Assembly: GCA_964544595.1 (NCBI GenBank)
Contig: CAZJBM010000007.1
Span: 19,808-83,807, forward strand
Direction of reading: 5' to 3'
From: JAGBWK01 sp964544595
Lineage (GTDB): Bacteria; Bacteroidota; Bacteroidia; Bacteroidales; Muribaculaceae
DNA length: 64,000 nucleotides
A program made the translations under genes and the position numbers. Shown one piece after another: positions 34,192 through 43,527 of this stretch. Below the pieces are notes generated by a model, which saw only the letters and a program-made list of their open reading frames with translations, had not been told where the DNA came from and did not search any database. The first letter of the stretch is position 1. Each line of letters begins with the position of its first letter.

Positions 34192-34235
34192 AAAAACAGG
34201 TTTCATGCAGACTGAGGCGCATGAAACCTGTTTTT
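34192..34235 (-). terminator. terminator of the POT transporter gene
   Basis: AAAAACAGGTTTCATGC (34192-34208) and GCATGAAACCTGTTTTT (34219-34235) form a perfect 17-bp stem, 29 bases after the transporter stop. Confidence 0.92.
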
Positions 34236-34263
34236 GTGTCAATACGTTGGGGTAAACCCGGTA

Positions 34264-35988
34264 TCAGATAGCGTCGTCCTCGATGGTTTCGAGCTGGTCT
34301 TTAACGGGAGCAGGCTCGTCGCTTGTGGCCGATTCGAGTTTCTTCATCATGGAGAAGATGAAGGCGGCTGAAATGAGGCAGAGAGCGATAAGGATTACCC
34401 ATATAAGGGCCACGTCCATCACATCCCACAGGAGGGCGGGAATCGCGGTAAGGAGGTTGCCAATGGCTGTCGCGCCAAACCAGCAGCCCATCATAGCGCC
34501 TTTATATTTCGGAGGCGCCACTTTCGACACGAAGGAGATACCCATAGGGGAGAGGAGCAACTCGGCGAATGTCAGCACAAGATAAGTGGATATAAGGAGA
34601 TTGGGGCTAACGAGATGGTCGCTAACACCCTCTTTGGGAGCCATGCCGAGGCCTATTGAACCGATGGCCATGATAGCGAAACCTATACCCGCCACGAGCA
34701 TACCGTAGCCGATTTTGCGAGGAGCGCTGGGCTCTTTCTGCTTCTTGGCGAGCCAAGAGAAAATTGCAACCGAGAATGGGGTCAGGGCAACAACGTAGAA
34801 GGGGTTGAACTGCTGATAAATCTGAGGCTGGATACCGCTGACGGGGTCGGGGGTGTTGGCATAGAACAAGTATATACCCACTAACGCCGCCGCGAGAACC
34901 ACGCCTGAAACAGCGCGACCCTTGGCCGATTTGCTCTGGAAGAGGTTGAAGGTGGCATAAACGGCCACAACCACCACAGCGAGTGCCCAGATGTTGAAGC
35001 CGATGCGGGTGAAGCGGTAGGCTTCGGGTGAAGTGAACTGCTGCGCAAATTTGGTAAGCGTAAGGCCGTTCTGGTGGAATACCATCCAGAAGAAGATCAC
35101 AACCGCGAAAACGAGCATAAGGGCCACGATGCGCGATTTGGTCTGCTCCTTAGAGAGTTCGGGAGCGGCAGCGCCTGCTGCTTTGCCGGCGGCCTTGTTG
35201 TCGGAAACGCCTTGATAGGTTTTTCGGCCGAGCTTATATATGATGAACGATAGCACCATAGAGCCGCAAGCCACAGCGAAAGCGTAGGAATAGCCGGTTG
35301 AGATTGTCGACATATAATTCTGGCACCAAGCCATGAGGGCAGAGGGGTCGGTCAGGTTGGCGAATTTCTCAAGCACGGGGAGCTTGTCGGCCACGAGGTC
35401 GCCGGCGATGTAGGAGTTGCAAAGGCCGGGAATTGCGGCGTCAAAAGTGAGATTCTGGGCCTTGAGAGCCATCTCGCAGAGAGATTCGGTAACCGAGGGG
35501 GCAAACATGGCGCCTATGTTGATAGCCATGTAGAACAGCGAGAAGGCCACGTCGCGCTTGTCGCTATACTTGGGGTCGTTATAGAGGTCGCCCACCATCA
35601 CCTGGAGGTTGCCCTTAAAGAGGCCAGTGCCGCATGAGATCAGCATCAAGGCGCCGAGCATAAGGTAGAAGGCGGGAGAGGTCCACGCCGAGCCGTCGCC
35701 TTTGTCGGTAGGTATGGCCATAACGAGATAGCCGAAGAACATGACGATGATACCGAGCGTAACCGTTTTCTGGAAATTCCACTTATCGGCGATAATACCG
35801 CCGACCATAGGCATGAAGTAGACCAGCGCCAGGAAGACAGAATAGATAGTACCCGCGACCGACGTTGGGAGCGCGAATTTTGCCTGTAGGAACAGCAGCA
35901 GGATTGCCAGCATGGTGTAGTAGCCGAAGCGTTCGCCTGTATTGGCGAGCGCGAGCACATACAGGCCCTTAGGTTGGTTCTTGAACAT
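34264..35988 (-). CDS. POT family proton-coupled oligopeptide transporter
   Basis: The 574-residue inner-membrane protein has about 14 helices. The POT signature is in helix 1 (ANTGERFGYYTMLAILLLFLQ, the ExxER(F/Y) proton-coupling motif). The second family motif is GGIIADKWNFQKTVTLG (about 62-78) and the third is FSLFYMAINIGAMFAP. It imports di- and tripeptides with protons. A cytoplasmic linker with AAGKAAGAAAPELSKEQTKSR sits between the halves. The gene stands alone between two terminators. Confidence 0.9.
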   Translation of the reverse strand: MFKNQPKGLYVLALANTGERFGYYTMLAILLLFLQAKFALPTSVAGTIYSVFLALVYFMPMVGGIIADKWNFQKTVTLGIIVMFFGYLVMAIPTDKGDGSAWTSPAFYLMLGALMLISCGTGLFKGNLQVMVGDLYNDPKYSDKRDVAFSLFYMAINIGAMFAPSVTESLCEMALKAQNLTFDAAIPGLCNSYIAGDLVADKLPVLEKFANLTDPSALMAWCQNYMSTISTGYSYAFAVACGSMVLSFIIYKLGRKTYQGVSDNKAAGKAAGAAAPELSKEQTKSRIVALMLVFAVVIFFWMVFHQNGLTLTKFAQQFTSPEAYRFTRIGFNIWALAVVVVAVYATFNLFQSKSAKGRAVSGVVLAAALVGIYLFYANTPDPVSGIQPQIYQQFNPFYVVALTPFSVAIFSWLAKKQKEPSAPRKIGYGMLVAGIGFAIMAIGSIGLGMAPKEGVSDHLVSPNLLISTYLVLTFAELLLSPMGISFVSKVAPPKYKGAMMGCWFGATAIGNLLTAIPALLWDVMDVALIWVILIALCLISAAFIFSMMKKLESATSDEPAPVKDQLETIEDDAI

Positions 35989-36066
35989 AATACGATGTAT
36001 TTAGGGTTATTGAATTGTTCAGGAAGATATAGTTTTGCGCTAAGGTAGGCATTTTTTCTTAAAAAC

Positions 36067-36103
36067 CAATATGCCGCTATGCTAAAATGGCATAACGGCA
36101 TAT
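36067..36103 (-). terminator. terminator of the choice-of-anchor J protein gene
   Basis: AATATGCCG (36067-36075) pairs with CGGCATATT (36095-36103), with an inner ATGC/GCAT helix, 25 bases after the stop on the minus strand. Confidence 0.75.
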
Positions 36104-36127
36104 TTGACAGGTTGTTTCGCTTTAGGG

Positions 36128-39100
36128 TCAGCGGAGGCTGATCTTTGACGCGGAGTTGCCTTTGACGCGGATGTAGAGGCCGGGGGCGAGATCCTTGACG
36201 GGGACCTGACGGCCGTCGATGCCGTAGTAGCGGGCCTCGGCGTCGATGTTGTCGATAGTCACGTTCTCAATACCCACGAGCGACGCGTCGACAGCCACCG
36301 GCTCGGAGAGACGCGACTCGGCATTGGTGTAGACGGCGCTTACCTGATAGTTGATTAAGGCCGTGCGGGCAGTGAGTTCGGGGAGGTCGGAGTAGCTGTT
36401 TTCCTCAACCGGGGTTTCGGTGATTTTCACGCCGTCGCGATATACGTTGTAACCGATGAGGCGAGTGTCGGCCGGAAGCTCGGGAGCCTGCTCAAACGAG
36501 AAGTCGTCGAGATAGATGGCGTAGGTGTCGTAAGAGTCGTGGAGTATGGCGAAATACTTGGTGCCTTCGGGGAGAGAGAGCGTGTACTCGGTCCAATCTT
36601 CAGGCACGGAGCCGGAGATCGTTTCACCTTCGACGTCGCTAAACTTGGTGAAGTCGCTGATGGCTTTTCCGGTAGAAGAGGTGTAGACGGTGAATTCCTC
36701 GCCATAGGCGATTGAGAAGCTCTTGGCCCAGAAAGTTACGGTCTGCGCGGCTCCGGAGAGTTCGGGCGATATAAGCAGATTGGCGTTCTGGCCGTCGGTG
36801 CTCCAGCCTACGAGCATGGTGTTGCCGCTATGGGGCTGGCAGTCGATCAGGTAGTCCTCGGGCACGCCGGCGGTCTCGGGATTGAAGAGCTGGTAGGCGC
36901 AGGGCTCGGAACGATAGGGGTTGTTCTCATCTTTCAGGAAAGTATAGTTATAAGCCCCGTCGAGGTCAACCATAGTCCATTTGCCGAAGTCGCTGATTGT
37001 AAGAGGCTCATAGTCGGGATTCTCAAAATCTTCTTCGACGGCTTCGGGGTCGGTAAGGCCTTCGAGCGAAACATGATTCCAGGTGAGGTTGACGGTGTTG
37101 TCGGTGATGTTAGCCGCGAGACCTTCGGCTTTAGGATGAGCCGGGAAAATGACTTTGGCGATAGCTTGGGCCGAGTTGTCGTCGGGGAGCATATCGTTGT
37201 CGTTGACGAGTATAATCTTGTAGCAAAGCTGATCGGGATCGGCGATAGTGGCCTCATCGGTGAATGTCGCGATAGCGGATCCGTTGGGATCGAGGGCGGC
37301 TACGGGCTGCTCGGAGATTAAGGCGTCGTCGCGCAAAAGCCGGGCCACGGTTGCTTCGCTCGTTTTAGCTCCGAGATTCTCGATGCGGGCGGTGATAGTC
37401 GCGGCTTCGCCTACCTTGATTGAGGCGGGAACATTGAAAGAGGAGATGGCGAGGTTGTTGTCAACGAGGTCGCGCACGCGGATATTGTCGATCGGGAGGC
37501 TCCATGTGTGCTCGTCGTCATTATGGATAGCGCGCATGCGCAACTCAAAGTTGACGGCGCCGGCCTCGGCAAACTCGGCAAGCGACACGGTGAAAGGAGT
37601 CCAGCCTTCAGTCGGGTTCTCCATGAAGTCGATAGTCTCCACGACTTTCATCTCGGGGAGCGACGGGCCTACCATCACGTCGATCACGCTGCCTTTGCCC
37701 TGAGCGTAGAATTGAAGCACGGGGTTGATCGCGCCCTCGATGCTCACGGGGAGCGACATCATGCCGTAGAGATCGTCTTTCTCCATGGGGAGGAAGTAGA
37801 AGAAGCCGTTGTCGCCATCCTGCGAGGTAAGGTATTGCGGCTCGGCGTCGGGGTCGTCGGCGTTGGTCTGAAGGCTTGTGTCGTCGACAGTGCCTACCAT
37901 CACGTTTTTGCTCGAATTTAGGTCGGTAACCCAAACGCTCTCGTAATACCCGTCGGCAAAGCTTTCCTTGAACGGCATCTCGAGAGCGGGGCCGTAAGTG
38001 ATAATCTCGCTTACGCCTTCAAGTGAGTAATAATTGTCGTAACCGGCGGTCACCTGATAGGCGATGAAGTCGGGCGCGGTAGCGTCGCTGTAATCAAATG
38101 TGAAGGAAGTCTCGGTAGTCTCGGCGAGGGCGGGATCGTAATAAGAGCCGAAGGCGTCGAAGATATAGTAGGTGACAGCCGAGGGGTCGACGTAGCCGCC
38201 GTTCTCGCCTGTTTCGCCAACGGGATCCCAGCTTACGGTCACGTGCTTACGGTCGGCTGAAAGCACCGCATGGACATTTTCAGGAGCGAGGGGATAGTCG
38301 GGTCCGGCCATGATACCGGTGACGAGAAGCTCTTCGCCGGCCACGAGATTGCCCTTTGAGTCGGTCACGTAGGCTGTGGCCTGCAAGCGGTTGTTTGACA
38401 TGCCGCTGAACAAGTCGACGTCGAGCTCGATCACTTGGCCCGGAGCAACGTCGGTATATTCAAATTTCTCATACCAGCGGTTGATAATCTCGACCTTCGC
38501 GATCGCTTCGAGGGGGGCGCCGCTCTGGGTAAGGGTCGGAGCGGTGTAGACCACATGGGCCTTCAATTCGCCTTTGGGATATACCTCATAGGTCAATGTG
38601 CCGGCGGCTGGAGGGTCGATTTTCTCCTCCTCGCCTCCGAGGGCTTTCATCGAGAGATTGCATACGCCTATGTTGCCGCTCTCAGAGTTGTTGGACTTGG
38701 CGTGGAAGCCCACGTAGTAAAGGCCGTCGGCCTCTACGGTGAATGTCGCGGTCGAGGTTTTCCACCCTGAGCTTTTTGTGTTGGTGATCTCAATGGCGTT
38801 GACCAACTGGGTCATGCCTTCGATAGTCTGGGATGTGCCTATATACAGATCGAGAAGATCCATTTTGCCGGAGGCGAGCACGCAACAAACATCTAATGAT
38901 ATTTCATACTCCTGCCCGGCCTGCAGCACGATAGCGGGAGAGAACATCCAGTCGTCCATAGTGTCGCCTGTGCCTTTCATGCAAACGGAGTAGTCGGTGA
39001 ATCCCCCTGGCTTCCAGGTCTTGGCGTCGTCGTTGGCATCTATCAGGTTGTTATAAATAGTGTTGGCATCCTCTTTCTTGCCAAGCGAGTGGGTGAACGG

Positions 39101-39301
39101 CACGGTGATGCCCTCTTCGGCAGCGCGGAGTATAGGCGCTTGGGCCGGGGCGGCCATGCGTTGGAAGTGGGGTTGGGAATTGATTGTCTTCATGCCGGAG
39201 CCAATAGCCGAGGTAGAGCGGCTTGGCGACGAAGCAGACGCGCTTCCGGCAGCTAAAAGCAGCCCGGAGGCTGCACAAACCATCGCGTAGAATAATTTCA
39301 T
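36128..39301 (-). CDS. large exported choice-of-anchor J protein, type IX cargo
   Basis: This 1057-residue extracellular protein has a signal peptide (about 1-23). An N-terminal carbohydrate-binding-like domain carries the choice-of-anchor J pattern (GLYYVGFHAKSNNSE near 208-222). Fn3-like domains follow (PLAPENVHAVLSADRKHVTVSWDPV), then a second jelly roll (about 450-610) and a CARDB-like domain (FNVPASIKVGEAATITARIENLG). A third anchor-J domain (YAIYLDDFSFEQAPELPADTRLIGYNVYRDG) precedes the tail ARYYGIDGRQVPVKDLAPGLYIRVKG. No enzyme motif is seen. Likely a surface binding or adhesion protein. Confidence 0.8.
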   Translation of the reverse strand: MKLFYAMVCAASGLLLAAGSASASSPSRSTSAIGSGMKTINSQPHFQRMAAPAQAPILRAAEEGITVPFTHSLGKKEDANTIYNNLIDANDDAKTWKPGGFTDYSVCMKGTGDTMDDWMFSPAIVLQAGQEYEISLDVCCVLASGKMDLLDLYIGTSQTIEGMTQLVNAIEITNTKSSGWKTSTATFTVEADGLYYVGFHAKSNNSESGNIGVCNLSMKALGGEEEKIDPPAAGTLTYEVYPKGELKAHVVYTAPTLTQSGAPLEAIAKVEIINRWYEKFEYTDVAPGQVIELDVDLFSGMSNNRLQATAYVTDSKGNLVAGEELLVTGIMAGPDYPLAPENVHAVLSADRKHVTVSWDPVGETGENGGYVDPSAVTYYIFDAFGSYYDPALAETTETSFTFDYSDATAPDFIAYQVTAGYDNYYSLEGVSEIITYGPALEMPFKESFADGYYESVWVTDLNSSKNVMVGTVDDTSLQTNADDPDAEPQYLTSQDGDNGFFYFLPMEKDDLYGMMSLPVSIEGAINPVLQFYAQGKGSVIDVMVGPSLPEMKVVETIDFMENPTEGWTPFTVSLAEFAEAGAVNFELRMRAIHNDDEHTWSLPIDNIRVRDLVDNNLAISSFNVPASIKVGEAATITARIENLGAKTSEATVARLLRDDALISEQPVAALDPNGSAIATFTDEATIADPDQLCYKIILVNDNDMLPDDNSAQAIAKVIFPAHPKAEGLAANITDNTVNLTWNHVSLEGLTDPEAVEEDFENPDYEPLTISDFGKWTMVDLDGAYNYTFLKDENNPYRSEPCAYQLFNPETAGVPEDYLIDCQPHSGNTMLVGWSTDGQNANLLISPELSGAAQTVTFWAKSFSIAYGEEFTVYTSSTGKAISDFTKFSDVEGETISGSVPEDWTEYTLSLPEGTKYFAILHDSYDTYAIYLDDFSFEQAPELPADTRLIGYNVYRDGVKITETPVEENSYSDLPELTARTALINYQVSAVYTNAESRLSEPVAVDASLVGIENVTIDNIDAEARYYGIDGRQVPVKDLAPGLYIRVKGNSASKISLR

Positions 39302-39351
39302 AAATTAACCGATTGGAAAAAAATATTGATGTAAATTGAGAAAATTAGGCG

Positions 39352-39382
39352 CAAATTTAAATATAAACAGCGATATGAGCAA
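39352..39382 (-). promoter_or_regulatory. promoter of the choice-of-anchor J gene
   Basis: Minus strand: TTG (39382-39380), 20-base spacer, TAAATTTG (39359-39352). The box ends about 50 bases before the ATG. Confidence 0.7.
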
Positions 39383-39421
39383 CAAAATGCAAGTCAAATT
39401 TGGGTTTTGACTTGCATTTTG
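39383..39421 (-). terminator. terminator of the GH3 gene
   Basis: CAAAATGCAAGTCAAA (39383-39398) with TTTTGACTTGCATTTTG (39405-39421): a perfect long stem, T-rich on both sides. It overlaps the -33 region of the next promoter. Confidence 0.88.
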
Positions 39422-39467
39422 TCGTTTATAAGGTCGGAATGTTTCCGATTTACGGGCTTTTGCGCTT

Positions 39468-42245
39468 TTATTTTTTCAGCACTTTCTTTCCGTCGACGAT
39501 ATATACTCCGGCGGGAAGGTTGGGGTAGGAGTCGGTGCTACCGACGAGCCAGCCGTTGATGTCATATACAAGTCCGGCGGCGGGAGCTTTGTCGGCGACA
39601 GGCACTTCGATGCCCGAGAGGTAGGAGTGCTTAACGACGGCGCCTTCGACGCTGAGGGGCGCGGTAAGGCGAATGTCGGCCGACGATGCGCCGAGCATCA
39701 GATCGACTGAGCCAGTCTCCACGTCGTAGGTGTTGGTGGCTGTGTTGAAGTAGCATAGCTGCTCGTGGCGCATGGGTATTTCCACAGTTTTGGTCTCGCC
39801 GGCTTTTAGCTCGACTCTCGCGAAGCCTACAAGCTGCTTGATCGGGCGGCTCACGGCTGAAGAGTTGACGCGGGCATAGAGCTGCACGATCTCGGCTCCG
39901 TCGACATTTCCTGAGTTGGTGATTTCGGCAGTGACGGTGACGGTGCCGTCCTTAGCGAGATCTGCGGTGGAGAGCTGCATATTGGAGTAGTCGTAAGTAG
40001 TGTAGCTCAATCCGTAGCCGAAGGGATAGAGGGGCGTCTTGTCGTGGTAGAGGTAGGTCAGCTTGGCTTTGTCGATATCGTAGCTCTGGTTAGACAGGTC
40101 GGGCATATTGAAGCGCTCGGTGTCGTACCAGGTAGAAGTGAGCTTGCCGCAGGGGTTGTAGTCGCCGTAAAGCACGTCGGCGATAGCGCTGCCCTGCAGC
40201 TGGCCGCCATACCATGCCTCCACGATAGCGGGAAGATTTTTCTGGGCCCAGTTGATCGACATGGAGCCGCAAGTCTCAAGAACTAAGACAACGTTGGGGT
40301 TGACGGCGTAAACAGCTTCGAGCAGCTTCTGCTGGTCGCCGGGGAGGGCGAGCGAAGAGCGGTCGTGGCTCTCGTCGCTGACGGCGAGGTTGGTTCCGCC
40401 GACAAACACCACGTAGTCGGCTTTCTTGGCGATAGCCACGGCGCGGTCGATCTCGGTAACGAAATCGTCACCCTCGACGCCGCCTACTCCGGCCGAAATG
40501 TCGCCCGAAGTTCCGTCGGATGTCACCGAGCAGCCCTTGGTGTAGTACAGCGGTCCGTCGGCCTGCAAGGGATCGGTGACTGCCGGGTCGTAGAACTTAA
40601 CCGTAGCGGCGTTGGCGGCGTATTTGTCGGAGCCGCCGGTGAAAGTGAACTCAAAGTAAACCTTATGCTTGCCGTTGAAGAGCGCGGGGTCGATGTCGAT
40701 AACGGTGTTGGTATAGGTCGACCATGAGCCGGAGGGTTTGATCACCACCGAAGCTTCTGGGGTAGAGTCCTTAGTGTCGAGGTATACTTTGACGGTAGTG
40801 GTGCTCGAATTGCCGGCCATCTGGAAGTCGGCTTTTGTACGGCCAGAGCCGAAGTCGATTTCAGAGAAAGAGATCCAGTCGCCGTTGTTGATGTAGCCCA
40901 CGTTGCCCGACGAGCCGTTTGCTTCGCGGTTAAGGCGTCGGCTGCCGGGGGTCACGTTAGAGCCGTCGAAGTCGACAAATTTCACCGTGCCGTCGCTGAT
41001 GGTGAACCCGATCTTATCTGCTACTGCCTCAAGCGGGTTGACAAGCACTGTGGGGGCGCCTGAATAGCCGCCGAGATTCACTTCGCGGGCGAGCGGGCCA
41101 ATAAGAGCCACCGACTTGGTGCGGTCAAGGGGCAGGAAGCTGTTGTCGTTTTTGAGCAGCACGATCGACTGGCGAGCTGCCTCATAAGCCAAGTTCACGT
41201 GCTCCTGACATTCGAGTTTGTCGGAGCTTACATTATTCCAAGGCACATTGGAGTCGAATTCGCCGACCGAGAATCGCGCCTCAAGCACGCGCACAAGAGC
41301 GGAGTCGACATCGGCCTCGGTCATAAGGCCCTGATGTATGGCGTTTTTGCAGTATTCTTGGAATGTGCTGCCGCAGTTAAGGTCCTCGCCGTTCTTTATC
41401 GACACGGCGCATGCCTCTTCGCCTGTGGCCACATATTTGTGGCGCATGAAAACGTCGTCGACGGCTCCGCAGTCGGAGGTGACGAATCCGTTGAAGCCCC
41501 ATTCGCCTCGGAGTATATCGGCGAGAAGCTCATGGTTTGCGCCGCAAGGCACTCCGTTGAGGGCGTTGTAGGCGGTCATCACCGAGCGCACGTTGCCCTC
41601 TTTGACACACATCTCGAATGCCGGGAGATAGTATTCGCGGAGCATGCGCGCGCTGACGTTGGATGACGTGCTGCGGCGTCCGCGCTCATAGTTGTTGGCG
41701 GCGAAATGCTTGACGGTGGCGATGGTCTTATAATAAGGTGTCGAAACGCCCTGGCCGTCGCCCTGCATACCGCGCACGTAGGCTACGCCGAGCGAGCCGG
41801 TGAGAAACGGATCCTCGCCGTAATCCTCCTCGTCGCGTCCCCAGCGCGGGTCGCGGCTCATGTTGATGGTGGGGCACCAGTAGATAAGGCCTTTCTTGGA
41901 GGTATTGTAATAGATACGGGCCTCGTCGGAGGTGATGCGGGCGCAGTCGAAGACGAGTTGCGTATTCCACGTTGCCGACATCGCTTTAGACGAGGGGAAC
42001 GAAGTGGCACGACCCGAGCGGGCAACCCCGTGAAGGGCCTCATTCCAGTAGTTGTATCCCGGAAGCCCTACCGAGCTGACGGCTGAGGTGATATGGCCTA
42101 TCTGGTTGATCTTCTGATCGAGTGTCATCTTGGCGACCATGAGCTTGGCGCGCTCGTGAAAGGAGAGCGACGTGTTCATCCAGGGTTGTTGGGCTGAAAC
42201 TGTCATGCAAATGGCCGCTGTGGCTAATGCTAAAAGTTTTTTCAT
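39468..42245 (-). CDS. exported GH3 beta-glycosidase with inserted CBM6-like domain
   Basis: The 925-residue protein has a signal peptide (1-18) and a GH3 N-terminal barrel (about 20-340). That barrel shows YNYWNEALHGVAR, RDPRWGRDEEDYGEDP, VKHFAANNYERGR and the nucleophile aspartate near 257 in GFVTSDCGAVDD. The C-terminal GH3 domain is split by a carbohydrate-binding insert (about 440-560, GYINNGDWISFSEIDFG and VYLDTKDSTPEASVVIKPSGSWS). After it come the Fn3-like domain and the tail AAGLVYDINGWLVGSTDSYPNLPAGVYIVDGKKV. The pattern fits beta-xylosidase/beta-glucosidase GH3 enzymes of plant-glycan users. The substrate is uncertain. Confidence 0.87.
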   Translation of the reverse strand: MKKLLALATAAICMTVSAQQPWMNTSLSFHERAKLMVAKMTLDQKINQIGHITSAVSSVGLPGYNYWNEALHGVARSGRATSFPSSKAMSATWNTQLVFDCARITSDEARIYYNTSKKGLIYWCPTINMSRDPRWGRDEEDYGEDPFLTGSLGVAYVRGMQGDGQGVSTPYYKTIATVKHFAANNYERGRRSTSSNVSARMLREYYLPAFEMCVKEGNVRSVMTAYNALNGVPCGANHELLADILRGEWGFNGFVTSDCGAVDDVFMRHKYVATGEEACAVSIKNGEDLNCGSTFQEYCKNAIHQGLMTEADVDSALVRVLEARFSVGEFDSNVPWNNVSSDKLECQEHVNLAYEAARQSIVLLKNDNSFLPLDRTKSVALIGPLAREVNLGGYSGAPTVLVNPLEAVADKIGFTISDGTVKFVDFDGSNVTPGSRRLNREANGSSGNVGYINNGDWISFSEIDFGSGRTKADFQMAGNSSTTTVKVYLDTKDSTPEASVVIKPSGSWSTYTNTVIDIDPALFNGKHKVYFEFTFTGGSDKYAANAATVKFYDPAVTDPLQADGPLYYTKGCSVTSDGTSGDISAGVGGVEGDDFVTEIDRAVAIAKKADYVVFVGGTNLAVSDESHDRSSLALPGDQQKLLEAVYAVNPNVVLVLETCGSMSINWAQKNLPAIVEAWYGGQLQGSAIADVLYGDYNPCGKLTSTWYDTERFNMPDLSNQSYDIDKAKLTYLYHDKTPLYPFGYGLSYTTYDYSNMQLSTADLAKDGTVTVTAEITNSGNVDGAEIVQLYARVNSSAVSRPIKQLVGFARVELKAGETKTVEIPMRHEQLCYFNTATNTYDVETGSVDLMLGASSADIRLTAPLSVEGAVVKHSYLSGIEVPVADKAPAAGLVYDINGWLVGSTDSYPNLPAGVYIVDGKKVLKK

Positions 42246-42282
42246 TGATAAAACAAGGTTAATTAATGGTGAATCTTTTTCG

Positions 42283-42290
42283 CAAAGATA
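42283..42290 (-). promoter_or_regulatory. probable -7 box of the GH3 gene
   Basis: Minus-strand TATCTTTG, 37 bases before the ATG; the -33 element is weak. Confidence 0.5.
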
Positions 42291-42382
42291 ATGTGCATCG
42301 AAAGGCTTTAAGAGTGAAAATTGTGCGTATTAGGTCAGAGTATAGGGGTAAAAATTGACAAAAAGGGGGGTAACGAAGCGTG

Positions 42383-42414
42383 ATCGGGCGCGCCACTGAA
42401 GCGACGCGCCCGAT
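42383..42414 (-). terminator. terminator of purC
   Basis: ATCGGGCGCG (42383-42392) with CGCGCCCGAT (42405-42414), 23 bases after the purC stop. The minus-strand T-tract is weak (CACGCTTCG). Confidence 0.7.
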
Positions 42415-42437
42415 ATATGCCGTTGTTGCTAATTGGC

Positions 42438-43379
42438 CTACTTGAGGTAGTTGGTCACGTTGTTGGCGATGCGGTCGGCGAGGTCGGTCTCGTCGGCTTT
42501 GACAAATTTACGACCGGTGACGTGCTCATAAAGCTCGATGTAGCGGCCCGAAACCTCTTCGCAGAATTCGGGAGTCATCTCAGGCACCTGCTGCCCGGCT
42601 TTGCCCATGAATCCGCGGTCGATAAGCCATTGGCGCACGAACTCCTTCGAGAGCTGTCGCTGAGCCTCCCCTTTCTCGAAGCGCTCTTCATAGCCCTCGG
42701 CGTAGAAGTAGCGCGATGAATCGGGAGTGTGGATTTCGTCGATGAGTATCACCTTGCCTTCGGGCGTTTTGCCAAACTCATATTTGGTGTCGACGAGTAT
42801 CAGCCCCTTGTCAGCAGCCATTTGCTGGCCGCGAGCGAAAAGCTTGCGGGTGTAATCTTCCATGACCTTGTAGTCTTCTTCGCTGACTATGCCCTGGGCT
42901 ATGATTTCCTCGCGCGAGATGTTCTCGTCATGGCCTGCGTCGGCTTTGGTGGTAGGGGTGATAATTGGCTCGGGGAACTTCTCGTTCTCGCGCATACCGT
43001 CGGGGAGTTTCACGCCGCACAGCTCGCGGCATCCGGCCTTGTATTCGCGCCATGCCGAGCCGGTAAGGTAGCCGCGTATGATCATCTCCACGCGAAATCC
43101 CTCACATTTCACTCCGGCGGTCACCATCGGGTCGGGGGAGGCGAGCTTCCAGTTGGGCACAATGTCGGCGGTGGCGTCGAGGAAGTATTCGGCGATCTGG
43201 TTGAGCACTTGCCCTTTGTAAGGAATGCCTTTAGGGAGAATGACATCGAAAGCCGAGATGCGGTCGGTGGCTATCATCACCATCAGCTTGTCGTTGATGG
43301 TGTATACGTCGCGCACTTTGCCGTGGTAAACTGCTGTTTGACCCGGAAAGTGGTAGTCGGTAGTGAGAAGTGTTGTCAT
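42438..43379 (-). CDS. purC: phosphoribosylaminoimidazole-succinocarboxamide synthase
   Basis: The 313-residue enzyme makes SAICAR from CAIR and aspartate in purine synthesis. It shows the family ATP-binding start (VYHGKVRDVYTINDKLMVMIATDRISAFDVILP, about 18-50), the first signature FRVEMIIRGYLTGSAWREY, and the second LILVDTKYEFGKTPEGKVILIDEIHTPDSSRY. The long form matches the Bacteroidota and yeast-like SAICAR synthetases. It has its own exact promoter and terminator. Confidence 0.95.
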   Translation of the reverse strand: MTTLLTTDYHFPGQTAVYHGKVRDVYTINDKLMVMIATDRISAFDVILPKGIPYKGQVLNQIAEYFLDATADIVPNWKLASPDPMVTAGVKCEGFRVEMIIRGYLTGSAWREYKAGCRELCGVKLPDGMRENEKFPEPIITPTTKADAGHDENISREEIIAQGIVSEEDYKVMEDYTRKLFARGQQMAADKGLILVDTKYEFGKTPEGKVILIDEIHTPDSSRYFYAEGYEERFEKGEAQRQLSKEFVRQWLIDRGFMGKAGQQVPEMTPEFCEEVSGRYIELYEHVTGRKFVKADETDLADRIANNVTNYLK

Positions 43380-43422
43380 GATGACTGGTTGATATTTATG
43401 TACGATGTTGTATGAATCACCG

Positions 43423-43454
43423 CAAAGTTACTCATTAAAATCCAACTTATCAAA
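43423..43454 (-). promoter_or_regulatory. purC promoter
   Basis: Minus strand: TTTG (43454-43451), 20-base spacer, TAACTTTG (43430-43423). Exact consensus; about 43 bases to the ATG. Confidence 0.82.
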
Positions 43455-43464
43455 AAAAACTTAG

Positions 43465-43497
43465 AGCCTGTTCGTGACATTTAGAGCCAGGCTCTTA
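43465..43497 (-). terminator. terminator of the phoH-like gene
   Basis: AGAGCCTG and CAGGCTCT arms around a 17-base loop, followed on the minus strand by AAGTTTTTTTTG. About 30 bases after the phoH stop. Confidence 0.75.
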
Positions 43498-43527
43498 TCG
43501 AGTATCAGCGTCGCGGGGCGAGACTGA

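Noticed and set aside
43461..43497. IS end similar to 63461 (TTAGAGCCTGT)
   Set aside because: The 11-base match is explained by a terminator stem after phoH (AGAGCCTG/CAGGCTCT); no transposase is near.
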